Of a stretch of 64,000 nt of DNA, positions 35,015-46,678 are shown in pieces. Source of the stretch: Typha latifolia (taxonomy: Eukaryota; Streptophyta; Magnoliopsida; Poales; Typhaceae); assembly GCA_019914945.1 (NCBI GenBank), contig CM034103.1:9610001-9674000 (forward strand), written 5' to 3'. The notes beneath the pieces are model-generated. The model did no database searches, had not been told where the DNA came from, and saw only the letters and a program-made list of their open reading frames with translations. The position numbers were made by a program, and so were the translations under genes. The first letter of the stretch is position 1. Every line of letters begins with the position of its first letter.

Positions 35015-38000
35015 CTGAAATAATTAGACAACGTTAGGTCTCCAACTACATGCTTGTCACAAATGACATGAAAAGACCAAACAACAAAAATAAAGTGATA
35101 TCATCATTACATGACCACATCCCTGTCAAAAAAAATCCACAACCTACTTTCTAGTTATGCTTCTCCTTGGAGCAATACAACAACGTTTGTTACATTTTCT
35201 GTTATTGTCCACCTATATGGTCAAAATATTCTAAATTACCAGTAAGTTAGTATGAATTACACATTGCGCACACTCCATAGCATCTTGATAGTACCACAAT
35301 CTGTTAAACATAATAACAGAAAGCCAGAAATATGTTGAGTTAAATGAGTGATTGAGTTCTGATTGTCTTTTCACAATTGTATCATTACAGCCTGCAATAA
35401 CACATGCTGCATAAATTACAGTAATGACATATGAATATATATATATATACATAAGCATTATATGTCTGTGCTGTTTAACGCATAACACCTTACATATGCA
35501 TCATGTAAACATAAATGTACATATACATATACATACAAATGGATAAAAAATCTGCACACAAGAACTACATGTGCACTTTACGGTTCTTCAAAGAGAAGTA
35601 TAAATAGGAAGTTTATCCTAGAGAACTCTACAAAATGCAACATTAGCATGGAAGCAGATCTTTATAACAGTCCAAGTTTCCATGTATTGGTTTTGTGATT
35701 AAAATTGACCACCCAAAAAACCAATACATATCGGACATTGTATCTGCCATTTCAATACCGGAGATTGTTATAAAAGCATGGTTTGATGTTTCAGTTTCGG
35801 TCCCTGAAAAAAAAAGAAAATCTCTCGAAGTTTTGGTCCCTGAAAAGAAAGTTTTGGTCTGTTTCAGAGTTTTGGATTGGCATTTCAGTTTTTTTTTTCT
35901 TATTTTGGCCTCTTTAAATAACAAAAAAAGTCTAGAAAATCCTGTTGGTTAAGAAAGCTCTCGATCTTTTTCATGAGAGTTGAGACTTGAGAGCTTTTAA
36001 TGGCTCTAAATCTCTTTTTACTTCATGTGAAAGGAAGGAGATGATAGAAGTATCTAAAGTTTTAAAAATAAACTTAATATTATGGATACTTCTCGGAAAA
36101 TTCTTAGATACTTTTGAGATTCCTACCAGTAAAAGCCAAATTGAAGGTAATTATAACCAATCATTTTTTTATCAGATTTAGAAGGTTTCCTTTCATGAAA
36201 AGATTGAGTTTGTTGTTCTATTTTATGATCTATATTAGAAAATTATGTTGCAATGGCCAATTTCTTTTCATTTATAGATTGAATTGCTTGTTTATCTTAT
36301 ATCTTAGTTAGTAATATACTACGTAATACTAGTTCATTGTTACGAAATGGTATTTCCTTTATTAAATTTATTTAAGATCTCTTTATATAAACTATCATAC
36401 ATAAAACAGTATAGAATTCCTCAATCAAGAAAATGAAAGTATAAAACTTCATTAAAAGTATAAAACTTCATTAATTCATATATGTTCTCTCTCTATATAT
36501 AATGAGCTAAGTATACTAGGCATATTGTATCCTTACATTTTAAGATTTATTGACGTCATATCTATATCTATATCCTGTATCTGTATTTGTGTTTCATAAA
36601 TTCATAAATTATAATTTATTTCCCATAAGAATTGACCTAGATATCCAATCTATATATCAGAGAGAGCAACCCAGTTATCCAATCTATATATCGAGAAGAA
36701 CTATCCTCTTTGTTTAACCTTTGATTAACATTTGGGTTCATGATATATCAAAAAATAAATATGTTTGGAGTAGGTAGTTGGTAGCAGTAGTATGACTTGG
36801 TAAAGAAAGGGGTCGGCATAAGCTTCTATAAGACTAATAAAGTAACCCAAATATTCACAATACATCAATTGCAAACCTATCAATTCACTCTAGTTGGAGT
36901 CCTTTCCACATAAATCATTTTGCGTAAATATACTATATTATTAATTTGACTTTTATTGCTTGGTGAGACTTGATCAGATGTTAACTGTGAGCATGCTTTC
37001 AATACTTGGCATCAAGTTGCACATGATAGGAACACTGAAGGCACAAGGGTAGACAGGGTTGTCAAAAGACTCAAACCCCTAGAGCACGACTGTGTGGCAC
37101 GCTCAAGCATAGTTTAAATTCAAATGAGCGGAGCTTGATCAGCTTCACAAGCTGAAAACTAATTTCAAGCCACAATTGAATAGTAAAAGGCAGATAAACA
37201 CAAGAAAGGCTATATTGGATAAATATTTAAGCTTGAATTATTTCAAGCTTGACTCAAGCTTTGCTCAACTTAAACTTGATAAACCAAAAAATAAATACTC
37301 AAAGCACGCCAAATGAAGCTTGGAAAAATTCAAGCTTGACTTGAATTTGTCTTCGCTCTTAGTTAACATTAACAATATTTTGTTACATCTTCTTATATTG
37401 TTTTATACGTAATGGTACGGTTACTTAGTAGATAAGTTATCATTGCGAACCCAGAGACATTATTACAAGAAGGGGCGAACAGCAAAGATCCAGAGTTCTA
37501 TTATTGCTATTGAGCAGCTTGTTATGGCTCATGTTTGGCTTTACTTCAAATTAAGGTAATGCTAGTCTCCCTTGAAATGTCCCCAAAATGTTATTGATGT
37601 CTAAGATTTCAATCTCCTTCCAATGCATTACAATCTCCTTCCAATGCATTACAATCTTACCCCTGAGTCCCTGACAATCGTACGTAGGAAATCCTAATCA
37701 CCAGCATAATGAGAGACTTCTAAGGAACCCCTATTATATAAGAGGTGCAATGAGATTAGACTTGTGATGTTCTGTGGTTTTACTCAGCACTCAACTTTAG
37801 ACGGATCAGCCGCTAGCATAACTCAAAATTTCCATACTTGGCTAAGTACATTTGAGATGCCTAAGTGAAACAGAAAGTTGCAACATTTAGCATTTTTACA
37901 AGCATCTTACCCACAATACTTTTCATCTAAGTAAAGGAGAATGGAAAGAAGATAGTGATGAGTGGTTAGAGCTCGATTCTCATGTAATTTATCCCAAACT

Positions 38001-38252
38001 GCCCAAGTTATGCCCCTAGTTTATAGCAAGAAAAAACCTATACCCACAAGATAATTTTGTGAGTTTTTCTCTTCTTCTTCTTCCTTTTCCCTTTAAGAGT
38101 GGTGTGTGGCAATATGTAACCCAACTACTGTCAGATCTACGAGCCTATCAAGAGTAAGAACCTAATCTAAAGTTCACTTGTACATATTGCAAGAATAACA
38201 GCACGCGGATCTCAGGTCATATCCAATATCCAGACACCAAATCTTATCTTAC
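35015..38252 (-). other. Probable 3.2-kb intron near the start of the GFT1-like gene
   Basis: Read on the minus strand it would run from GTAAGATAAG at 38252 to TTATTTCAG at 35015. It is AT-rich, with a (TA)n/ATACAT run near 35435-35540. The open frames in it are short and unconserved in appearance. The acceptor is well supported by the coding frame; the donor choice is an inference. Confidence 0.55.
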
Positions 38253-38430
38253 GACAGACATTTAGATTAGAAAGTGAAGAGAGGGAGAGGGACTGGGAGT
38301 GGGAGAATGAGAGAGACGTACTGGCTAAAGAGATCTTAATGACCAACAACTAGGGAGGCCGAGGGGTTGACCAATCGGAAGCTTGGGATGCGGCGCCGAA
38401 ACAAGTGAGAGGTGCCGTTGGTGCCGGTGG
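38253..38430 (-). other. GFT1: Probable first exon of the GFT1-like gene
   Basis: This GC/CT-rich stretch (CTCCCAGTCCCTCTCCCTCTC on the minus strand) looks like a plant 5' leader in otherwise AT-rich DNA. It ends with ATGTCTGTC and a strong donor GTAAGA. Joined to the exon at 35014, the ATG at 38261 is in frame with the transporter (MSV then LRISAD then MTPIK). The upstream boundary is a guess; GC-rich sequence continues to about 38510. Confidence 0.5.
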
Positions 38431-38519
38431 AGGAGTCAGTGACGAAGGCGGAGCGGGATGTAGAGATCGGGCGTCGGCGGATGGATGGCACGCAGAAGAG
38501 AATGTTTTAGAGGTGCGTC

Positions 38520-39640
38520 TTTGTCTGCTTTACATATGCAAATTGTCCTTTCCAAGAAAAAAAAATACTTTTTTTAAACCGGCTAATTAAATATTTTTTC
38601 TTCTTGGATTTTCCTTAATAGCATCCTGTCTTGCCATAATTTATCTTTATAAACCCATGCTCTAAATATATAGAAAATGCCCAAAATCAGTATGAAATGT
38701 TCTAAATCTATAGAAAATAAATACTCTAAATCTGTGGAGCAAATACATTTCTTTTTTCAAGTTGTCTATGTTCCAACAAATTGTTAGCCCTTAAGAAGTC
38801 AAATTTTAAAATCATCGTGAAAGATAAGATTATAGAGGATTGACAAAAAAATTAATGTGTTTTAAATAATAATAATTGGAGTTCCGATAATAAAATTATG
38901 GCCAAGATACTATTCTTGGGTGTCATAGAGTTAATTCTTTATTAATCAGTTTGATAAAGATCTAACAGTTAAGATCTTTAAGGGTATAATAGGAATGAAA
39001 GATATAATCTTGCATATTATTTTTTAATAATTATATTATCTTAATATTTTATCAAGTAAAACACATATATATCATTAATGTATATATATCAAAATAAGGG
39101 TATTGATGTCTTTTATAATTAACTTGATGAAAATTTAATTACGTTTTATCTTTTTGATTATTTTTGATTATTTAAATATATCTCTCATTAGTTTAAGATT
39201 GATTTAAATTAAAATTTAATAGATAGAGATAGAGAATTATATTTAAATTGAAGTTTATCTTCAAATAATTAAATTTAAATTATTTAATATTAAATAATAT
39301 CTCCTATAATTAAGGCATAATTATATTTAAGAGAGAAATCTTAACGAAAGAAAAAAAAACGTGTAGAGAGCTTCTTTCGTACTATAAAGTTAATTATTTA
39401 TCAATTAGTTTGATTAAGATCTAATGGTTAAGATCTTCAAGGGTATAATAAGAAAATTGGAAAGTTAGGCACACGTAATTAAATCTTCTTAATTAATATT
39501 CTATTTTTCTTATATAAAAACTAGCTATTATAGCCGTTGGATTAAGATTTTAATTTTTAAAGGTGCATTGAAGTATTTGCCTTTTTTATTTTATTTTTAT
39601 GCAGTGGATTAAACTTGCCTCTATCTCATTCTCTCATTTG
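38520..39640. other. AT-rich intergenic sequence
   Basis: No gene seen. A block with ATTAATCAGTTTGATAAAGATCTAA..GTTAAGATCTT.AAGGGTATAATA occurs at about 38940-38990 and again at about 39390-39450, a dispersed direct repeat. Confidence 0.55.
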
Positions 39641-39648
39641 TAGGGCTT

Positions 39649-40635
39649 TGTAGGGCTGTCAAAATAAATGAGCCCTCGGGCTTGGCTCGAGCTCGGCTTG
39701 ACTGAAGCTCAAGCTCGATTGGGCTCCGCTAGAGCTAAGCCTAGCCTGAGCCAGGTTAGAATGTTTAAAAATTATTTTGAGCCAAGCCTAAGCTAGAGCT
39801 GGCTCGCTCAGTCTCAATTCGATAGGCTCAGTATAAAAGGGATTTCTTAAGTCAAACCCTAAATTCCTAATTCTCAATCTTTCTATCCCAAGTCGACCCA
39901 TAGCCGCTCAAAGCCTCACTCTCCCTAGCTCTTCCTCCTTCTAACTCAGCTCCTCCTCATCCTCCTCCACCTTCTCTAACCAGCCTCCTCTTCCTGAAGC
40001 TACCGCCTCGTCCTCCTCAAGATGCCACCTCGTCGTCCTCCTCTTTCTCCAAGTCCAGTCGCCTCATCCTTCTCTACCATAACCCGCCTCCTCCTTCGAC
40101 AAGCTGACTCCTCCTCAAGCTTCCATCCCGTGCTCGTCTAACTCCTCAAGCTGCCCCCTTGTCATCCTCCTAGCCGCCTTGTCCTCCTCCATCGGTTGGC
40201 AAGAGGTATTCTTAAGTATTAATTAATATTATTATTTATATCTTAATATTCTCGCTGTTTTGCAAATTAGATCATTATTTAACTAATCATTTATTTTAGT
40301 CTAAAGATGTTCAATAAACCATTTATTTTAGTCTAAAGATTTTCAAGTGAGGGTCTATTACATCTTCACTTGTGTTAAATTGTGTTAAAGATGATTATAT
40401 TTTAGTTGCTTGGTAAATCTATTTTTTCTTTATTGTTGCATGTGAAGGACTGAAGACTTAAGTTTCTCGCTTAGTAAATATAATACTTGCTTAGTAAACA
40501 TGATCCTTTAAGACAAGTACCCACCCTACTTCTACCATATCCTTAGCCTATTAGCCATCTATTTTTGTTTTGTACTAATTAAATATTACAAGAATTTAAG
40601 TTATACATCTATTTTTATTTTTGTTTTTTATATAG
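39649..40635 (+). mobile_element. 5' end and leader of a hAT element
   Basis: It begins TAGGGCTGTCAAA, continues with GCTCGAGCTCGGCTTG-type units, then a CT-rich leader (CCTCCTCCACC, 39900-40200) and an AT-rich intron-like stretch. A transposase-like exon starts after a TATATAG acceptor at about 40635. The same layout at 18008 lacks the transposase. Confidence 0.6.
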
Positions 40636-41690
40636 ATATCAGAGTCAATAACTAAAAATATTTCTCAATCATTTGATGTTGTTAGTGAAAATGAACCTTT
40701 TGAAATTGATATTGATGAAGAGGGTAATCAAACTAATAAGGGAGAAGAAAGTAATAGTCAAAAGAAAGGGAGGAGAAGAACTTTAAATGTGTGGTTGTAT
40801 GTCAAGCAGATTAAAGTGAAAGAAAATGGAAAAGAAGTAGAAAAGTATCAATGTAATACTTGCTCGTCAATATTTAATATTTTTAAGCAAGTCATCGCCT
40901 CACACATAAAAAAATATGTAGAATTTTGCACTGCTTTGTTAAGCAAAGGATAAAAAAGCAAGTTTTTTTTTGCTTCTACATCTAGTGTTACTGGAGCTTC
41001 AACTATAGAAGAAAATTATCTCAAAATAGTTTTATTAGAATACAACCAAACTGTGGTCTGAGAAATAATGGCAAAAATGATAATGGTACATGAGTATCCT
41101 ATTAATATGGTTAAGCATACATTGTTCACTATTTTTTTGAAGGTTCTTAATCCGCATTATGAATGGATTTCTAGAAACACAATGAAGAGTGATGTTAATG
41201 AAAGTTTATGAATCTGAAAGAAGAAGTGAAATTGATTTTGAAAATAACTAATAGAATTAGTTTGACTTTAGATTTATGGATCTCAAATTAAAATATTAGG
41301 TATATGTCTTTGATTGCTCACTTTGTTAATTCTAATTAGATTTTATAAAAACACATTATCAATTTCTGTCAATTGGAACCTCCACACATTGGAGTTGCTA
41401 TTTCAAATGTTATTACCGATTGTTTAATTGCTTGGAAGATAGAGGATAAAATATCATCTATTACCTTAGACAATAACTCCACCAATGATGTTGTTACTAA
41501 GATTATTATGAATAACTTTTAAGTTAAAGGGAAGTTGTGCTTCAAGGTTTTTTTTATGTTAAATGTTGTGCTTACATTTTAAATCTAGTTGTTCAAGATG
41601 AAATCTATGTTAATTATTCAAGATGTCATTGAAAGTGATATATGTAGTGTTACTTAAAAAAGAGTCATTCGTGTATGTATAAGTTTGGTA
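40636..41690 (+). pseudogene. hAT transposase, ricesleeper-like with BED zinc finger, broken
   Basis: A first open stretch of about 105 codons holds an acidic leader, then the BED-type finger: RRRTLNVWLYVKQIKV, YQCNTCSSIF and a degraded HIKK end. It stops at about 40950. Shifted frames continue with the hAT body: MIMVHEYPINMVKHTLF, VLNPHYEWISRNTMKSDV, RISLTLDLWISN, YMSLIAHFVNSN, LEPPHIGVAIS, and ISSITLDNNSTNDV, where LDN is the usual SLDNASAND-type block. At least four stops or shifts break it. The C-terminal dimerisation region is missing, being cut by LTR-like sequence from about 41690. It cannot encode an active protein. Confidence 0.85.
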
Positions 41691-42275
41691 AAAATGCAAG
41701 ACAAAAGCACAGTGGATTATTATGATCTAACCACGTGGGTCGAGTTGAGTCTAGTTAGTCTAATTTACTTATTATCTTTAATTTTAAATTAAAGCGCATA
41801 ATTTATATGTAGACTCGATTTGCTAGGACTCTACTCCTATAAGTAGGAGTGGTCATAGATTAATTATCATAGTGGAATAATTATTGAGTTAAGTTATTCT
41901 ATTACCTTGTATTTATTATTTTATCTTAGCTGTTAGATCATTTTACTTTTCTAGGAGTAGATCTTAACTTTAGAATCCTTCAAAGCTTCCAAACTCTAGC
42001 CACTATTACTCTCCATGAGCCACTCTACTCTACGACCGACCTCCATCATCTCATGGTCGTCCAACATCAGATAGTTCCATTTTTGTCCTAATCTGACCTT
42101 CCTCCACTATTTCGATTATATATTTTGACATCAACCGAAGAATCATGTGAAAACTAAAGCTAAAAGATTCATAACTCGTGAGGCTACCACTTATAAAAAT
42201 AATAAAATTATTTTACAAATAGATTGGTCCAGAACTAATTCGTAATAATAGGTGACATTGTACATTAGTTATTTA
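41690..42275 (+). mobile_element. LTR-like sequence truncating the hAT pseudogene
   Basis: It opens with GCACAGTGGATTATTATGA, like the GGTGGATTGAT that precedes the LTRs at 841 and 5983. It has a CCTATAAGTAGGAG promoter-like run and a TTATCTTAGC leader, and ends in the GTGAGGCTACCAC ... TTCGTAATA block also found at 4160-4235. TTGGTGTCAAG at about 42284 may be a decayed primer site. No internal region follows, so it is a solo LTR or a fragment. Confidence 0.45.
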
Positions 42276-42284
42276 TTATTATAT

Positions 42285-44100
42285 TGGTGTCAAGTTGTAA
42301 ACTTGATGATCCTATGTAGGCCATGTTAAATTTTGTGGTTTAATATTGTTCTAATATGTATGGGATTTTGTGTTAAGAAGTTTGTTTGGATTATGACATA
42401 GTTATTTTGGGAATAGATTTTATAGTGACAATTATTTTTTTGGTATTGACGCATGTCTATCTTGTAATGTACATCACTCATGCTATGTGGGCAGTGGGAT
42501 GCACGAGAATAAGGGGTGAGGATTACACAAAACACCCATGCGAGTTTAGTTTGATCCATCCTAGTGGAGGTATAATTTATTTGACCATTTTAATTCCCTT
42601 GTCTCGGCCATCAACTCCTTTTCAATCAAAATATTCATTTGATATTCGCATGCTCTTCTTCCATGTGCCACATTTGGAGAATCCAATTCCTTCCAAAAAC
42701 CTTACCATTTCTTGCTTTCTAAATCAACCAAATGTTGGATGCTACTATAAACCTTAAATTTGATTAGGTCTCCCTATGGGAGCATTAGCCAAATCAACTC
42801 AATTGCTGATCAACCAATTGCTTTCTAAATCAACCAAAAGATTAGTGCCGACTCCCTAGAAGCTTCTATTGCTGATCAAAGTGTTTCTTTCTTATATCCC
42901 AATACATAGTGTTGAGCATACTAACCAAAAAGCAAATCAAGCAGCATATTGATTTGCTAACACGGGTAGACATGCAGGTTATGGATGTACCTGACAAGGG
43001 GCTTATCTCCTGTATTTTGGTATGACTCCTGTATTTTGATGCCGTGGGTACTATAGTACCACATACCCCTTAATTAAAACCGTGGTATTTATATATGTAT
43101 ATAAAGAGTTAAGCACTTTTAGAATCACTTTACCTGTCATAGCCAATCCTCATTCTAATTAAAAAGAGTTCAGCACTTTTAAAACAACTTTACCTGTCAT
43201 AACCAATGATTGAAGATGAAAATTCTAATTAACAGGTTAAGCCTCTTTCTAGAGGTCCTCATTCTCTGATATAGAACTCCTTGACAGCTTAGTGGTCTGG
43301 TCCAAAACAGAGTTAGGAATCCAGCTAGAAATTGGGAATTAAATGAAGGATGGAAAAAGAAAAAGAAAAAGAAAAAGAAAAAGTAAGGTAAGTCCTTAGG
43401 AGTTCAAAGGTAAAATAGCCAGCCAGCAATGGATAGGTTATTCATGTTTCCAACCCACCAATTTGCAAACAATTTGGTTTACAAGTCTCTATGGATATCC
43501 ACCTTGATACAATTATAGAAGATCTTAGTGCCTACATAGGTAAAATGAACTGTTTCTTTCAAGACATCCAACCTTCTGTAGATCCTAACTTCAGATCTAG
43601 TACCAAGCCAATAGGGAAAATAAGTATAACATTTGGCCACATTGACATCTTGGTTGGTAATTCAACAATAATGATCCAGAATGGATCAAATTCCCTAGAA
43701 AAAGAACATTATATTATTGACGTACGAACCTGGGATCTACATAGCATGCAGTGTTGGGGTGGTCAACTAAGAGACCACTCAAGGAATTATTCTTAGGATT
43801 ATTATCTGGATGGAGTGTTCGGGTTTCGTAAGAATACTTGTAGATTTTAGTAGTCTGAAGAGAGGAAATTAATAGATTCTTCGAATAATCTCTGGCATAA
43901 CAGCAATCCAGAAAGGCAATTCTTATTACACTTGATAAATCTAGGACTATAAATCATAAATCTTTAGCATTCTCGTCTCTCGAACCACAGTTGTGATGCA
44001 AACTTCACTATGAATAGAAGAACATCTTTATACATTATAGCTAGGATAACTTCAGCTTAGATGTCACCCATGACCAGCTCGGACTCAAGCGGGCTTCAAG
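42285..44100. other. Intergenic region upstream of eIF5
   Basis: AT-rich sequence. A 47-bp imperfect direct repeat (AGAGTTAAGCACTTTTA.AATCACTTTACCTGTCAT) occurs at about 43108 and again near 43165, and an (AAAAAG)n microsatellite at 43353-43384. An open frame of 101 codons with a true ATG at 43491-43796 has no recognisable domain; I do not call it a gene. Confidence 0.5.
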
Positions 44101-44103
44101 GAT

Positions 44104-44163
44104 GGTCCAGCCCAACAAACATCATTGGGCCCACGTAAGCCCTAACAAAGTGGGGCCCAACCC
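44104..44163 (+). promoter_or_regulatory. Cluster of GGCCCA / TGGGCC (site II type) elements
   Basis: CAGCCCAAC, TTGGGCCCACG and GGGGCCCAACCC lie within 60 bases, about 200 bases upstream of the eIF5 TATA box. Such site II/UP1-like elements are known in promoters of plant translation and growth genes. This fits eIF5, but function here is inferred. Confidence 0.6.
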
Positions 44164-44363
44164 AACCACCAATCCGACGACTACATTAGGAAGTGGTGTC
44201 TATGGGCGGATGCCAATCCACCAGCACCGCCTTGGAAACCTACAGAGAGGGCAAACCTGTAATTTACCTGAAAAAAATGAAGGGTAAATGCGTCAACCGC
44301 TGGTGCCCTAAATCGTAATCCTTGAAACGAAGGGCTTCCTTCCCCTTTCTCCTTTTCCACTCG

Positions 44364-44371
44364 TATAAATA
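44364..44371 (+). promoter_or_regulatory. TATA box of the eIF5 gene
   Basis: TATAAATA in a CTCG-rich context, with the first exon beginning about 25-35 bases later (around 44396). Confidence 0.75.
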
Positions 44372-44395
44372 CTCCGATCTCGCTACCAATTCCCC

Positions 44396-44468
44396 ACAAA
44401 TTTCCAGAGAACGGAAGAGCGTTTTGCAGTTTGCGGCTAAGAAGTTCTCCTCCGCGATCCCATCAAAG
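44396..44468 (+). other. eIF5 non-coding first exon
   Basis: A purine-mixed leader from about 44396 ends at CATCAAAG with donor GTGAAA at 44469. The matching acceptor is GATTCAG at 46327, giving an intron of about 1.86 kb inside the 5'UTR. The intron is T-rich, with an (AT)n run near 45863-45898. No ATG lies in this exon. The start is set from the TATA box. Confidence 0.7.
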
Positions 44469-46397
44469 GTGAAATTTCTCATCTCGATCTCTCTCCCTAA
44501 TCGGTTTGGAGTTCTTTTGATCGGTTATCCCATAAATGTTGGTGTTGTTGCATGGAGTTTTTATTTGCGTATCATCGGATCGGATCGGATCTGTGGTGAT
44601 TCGTTTTCTTTTTTCTTTTTTTTTATTTTGTTTGATTCAGTGTCGTCAGGGTTGTCTTTGTGCAATTTTTTTTTTCTGGTGGTTAGATCGGAGGTCGATG
44701 ATTCTTTGTTTATTATTTCTTCTGTGTAATTGAAGTTTGAAGTGTAGTTTGGCTTTGGATGAACATGAGGGCTTAACTTTCCTAGTCATTAGAGTTTAAA
44801 GGCATTGATAAATTTAACTACTCGTTGATTTTGTTGGATTTCAATGATGAGAATACATGCTGGAATCTGCTATCATTTGTTTGAGCTCTATTCTTGTTTT
44901 ACGATAGATTTTTCTTGTCACTGTTTGTGTTCCAAAGTTTTTTTGTAATTGGATATAAACATGAGCATGAATTAGTTCTATCTGCGTATTATTCTCCATT
45001 CAGGTAGGTCTCTGAGGAAGCTGATGACAATTAATATGAAGTGTTGGTCTATTGCTACTTCTTTATATTCTATGTACCATATACTTTTAAGAGGTTTAGC
45101 CATTGTTAGATTTGGTGTGAAAGATCAACTTTATCTGGCATTTATTTCTGCTGGCAATTCACTTAGGCATGATGATTGAATATAATTATTTACAGATATT
45201 ATAAATTGTACTTAAAAATTCAACATTGGGTACAACCTGGATAATGCCTGGACGGAGCCTTTCTCCTATGATGAAAACAACAATTGGAAATGGTTAGGGG
45301 TTGAGAACCTTGCTACTATGTAATAGGCCCTTGGATTGAGAATAATAAGTGAAATTGTTGTTAATATTTCATATGCTGCTAAACAAAAGGAGGAATAACC
45401 TGAGGAGGAGTTCAACAGTCGAGTCTGATTCACTATGGTTAGGGAATGATTGACCAAGACATTCTGGAATGTTAATAACTTTTGAAATGACAATTACAGA
45501 ATCAAGGCATCACAGAATGCTTTGAAGATATAAGTAATGACTTAGAAAATATTATTTGAATTCAGTATTGTAATTTACTTTAGCCAATATGAAATGTTTT
45601 CATTTTACAAGTTCATATACAGTAGGAACATGTCTTCGTGTGAAACAATATTAGTGTGACAATTGATGAATTGCTTGCTGAGGAGAAATTAGTTATGAGT
45701 AGTGAAAAAATATAACAGTACTTTTTTTTTTTCGTGCTGCTTCCATGAGCTTAGTTTTGCTTTTTTATTTCATTTGCCTTCTTTTGTTGTTATTCCTGAA
45801 ATGGTGGTCATCATCTAGATCTACTTTTTTTGGTGGTTTAGTGTTTGATGCTCTAATAGTCTAATATATATATAAATAAATATATATATATATATATAAT
45901 GAGGTAATATGTTGTGATCTCTTTTTTCTTTTCTTTTTTCCCTTGCTCTGCTCCAGTCGCCTGGTCAGTGGCATGGCGAGTTGCTTCTGAGCAGTAACCT
46001 AATAGGAAGAATGCTTGTGTTTGGTAAAGTGAATGTTGTTTACCAAACAGTCAAGGTGTTAGCTAATGTATCATCCCTTGCTTCATGAAGTCATGAAGAG
46101 AGCTAGGAGCTTTCTTTAGCTAATATTAATGTTCCCTGTCAGAGTGAGGAATGACTTATTCATGAGGTCATGCTATTTACAGGATACATCAAGATGATCA
46201 ATATGCTTTTCTTACAGTAATGTATCTTGTTATAATAGTTTGTGTGAAAAATCAGTTATTCCGCTTATAGCCAATAATTTAGTAGTTTTCTCCTCTTTAA
46301 TCACATATTATCTGTGTTCTGATTCAGGAAGTTCACATTTCAAGTCTTCTTGTTGCACCTTGCCAAGGTGAAGGGCGTTAAGCTTGAAGTTTCTTTT

Positions 46398-46631
46398 ATG
46401 TCTGGACAAGTCTCTGTCTATTTGGGATCAGTTGGATTGCTTGGAGAATACTCTCCTTTATCAACAAAAAGGCACGGGCTCTCCTTCGAGAGTTTTGGCT
46501 GCATGCATCACAAGCCTCTTTGGCATTTTAGAGAAAGGGTTGGTTGCTGCTGTAACCGACCTCTTGTCTTCGCAGAATATCAGACTGGTGTTCTTGGAAA
46601 CAACACTACTTTTGCTTCTGGTTATTGCTAG
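46398..46631 (+). CDS. Upstream ORF in the eIF5 leader, 77 codons
   Basis: In the second leader exon (from 46328) the first ATG opens a 77-codon frame (MSGQVSVYLG...) that ends 47 bases before the eIF5 ATG. Its ATG has T at -3 and T at +4, a weak context, so scanning ribosomes may often pass it. A conserved-peptide upstream ORF has, as I recall, been described for plant eIF5 genes; whether this is that peptide needs comparison. A second, overlapping frame (about 46372-46656) without ATG is also long and looks more protein-like: it holds CLENTLLYQQKG and a hydrophobic end LLLLLVIASAYIL. Confidence 0.6.
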   Translation: MSGQVSVYLGSVGLLGEYSPLSTKRHGLSFESFGCMHHKPLWHFRERVGCCCNRPLVFAEYQTGVLGNNTTFASGYC

Positions 46632-46678
46632 CGCTTATATCCTTAGCATCTCTTGATTAAAAAAAAAACTTTGACCTC

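Noticed and set aside
43491..43796. 101-codon frame with ATG upstream of eIF5
   Set aside because: No domain, no promoter or splice context, and average AT-rich composition; too weak to call.
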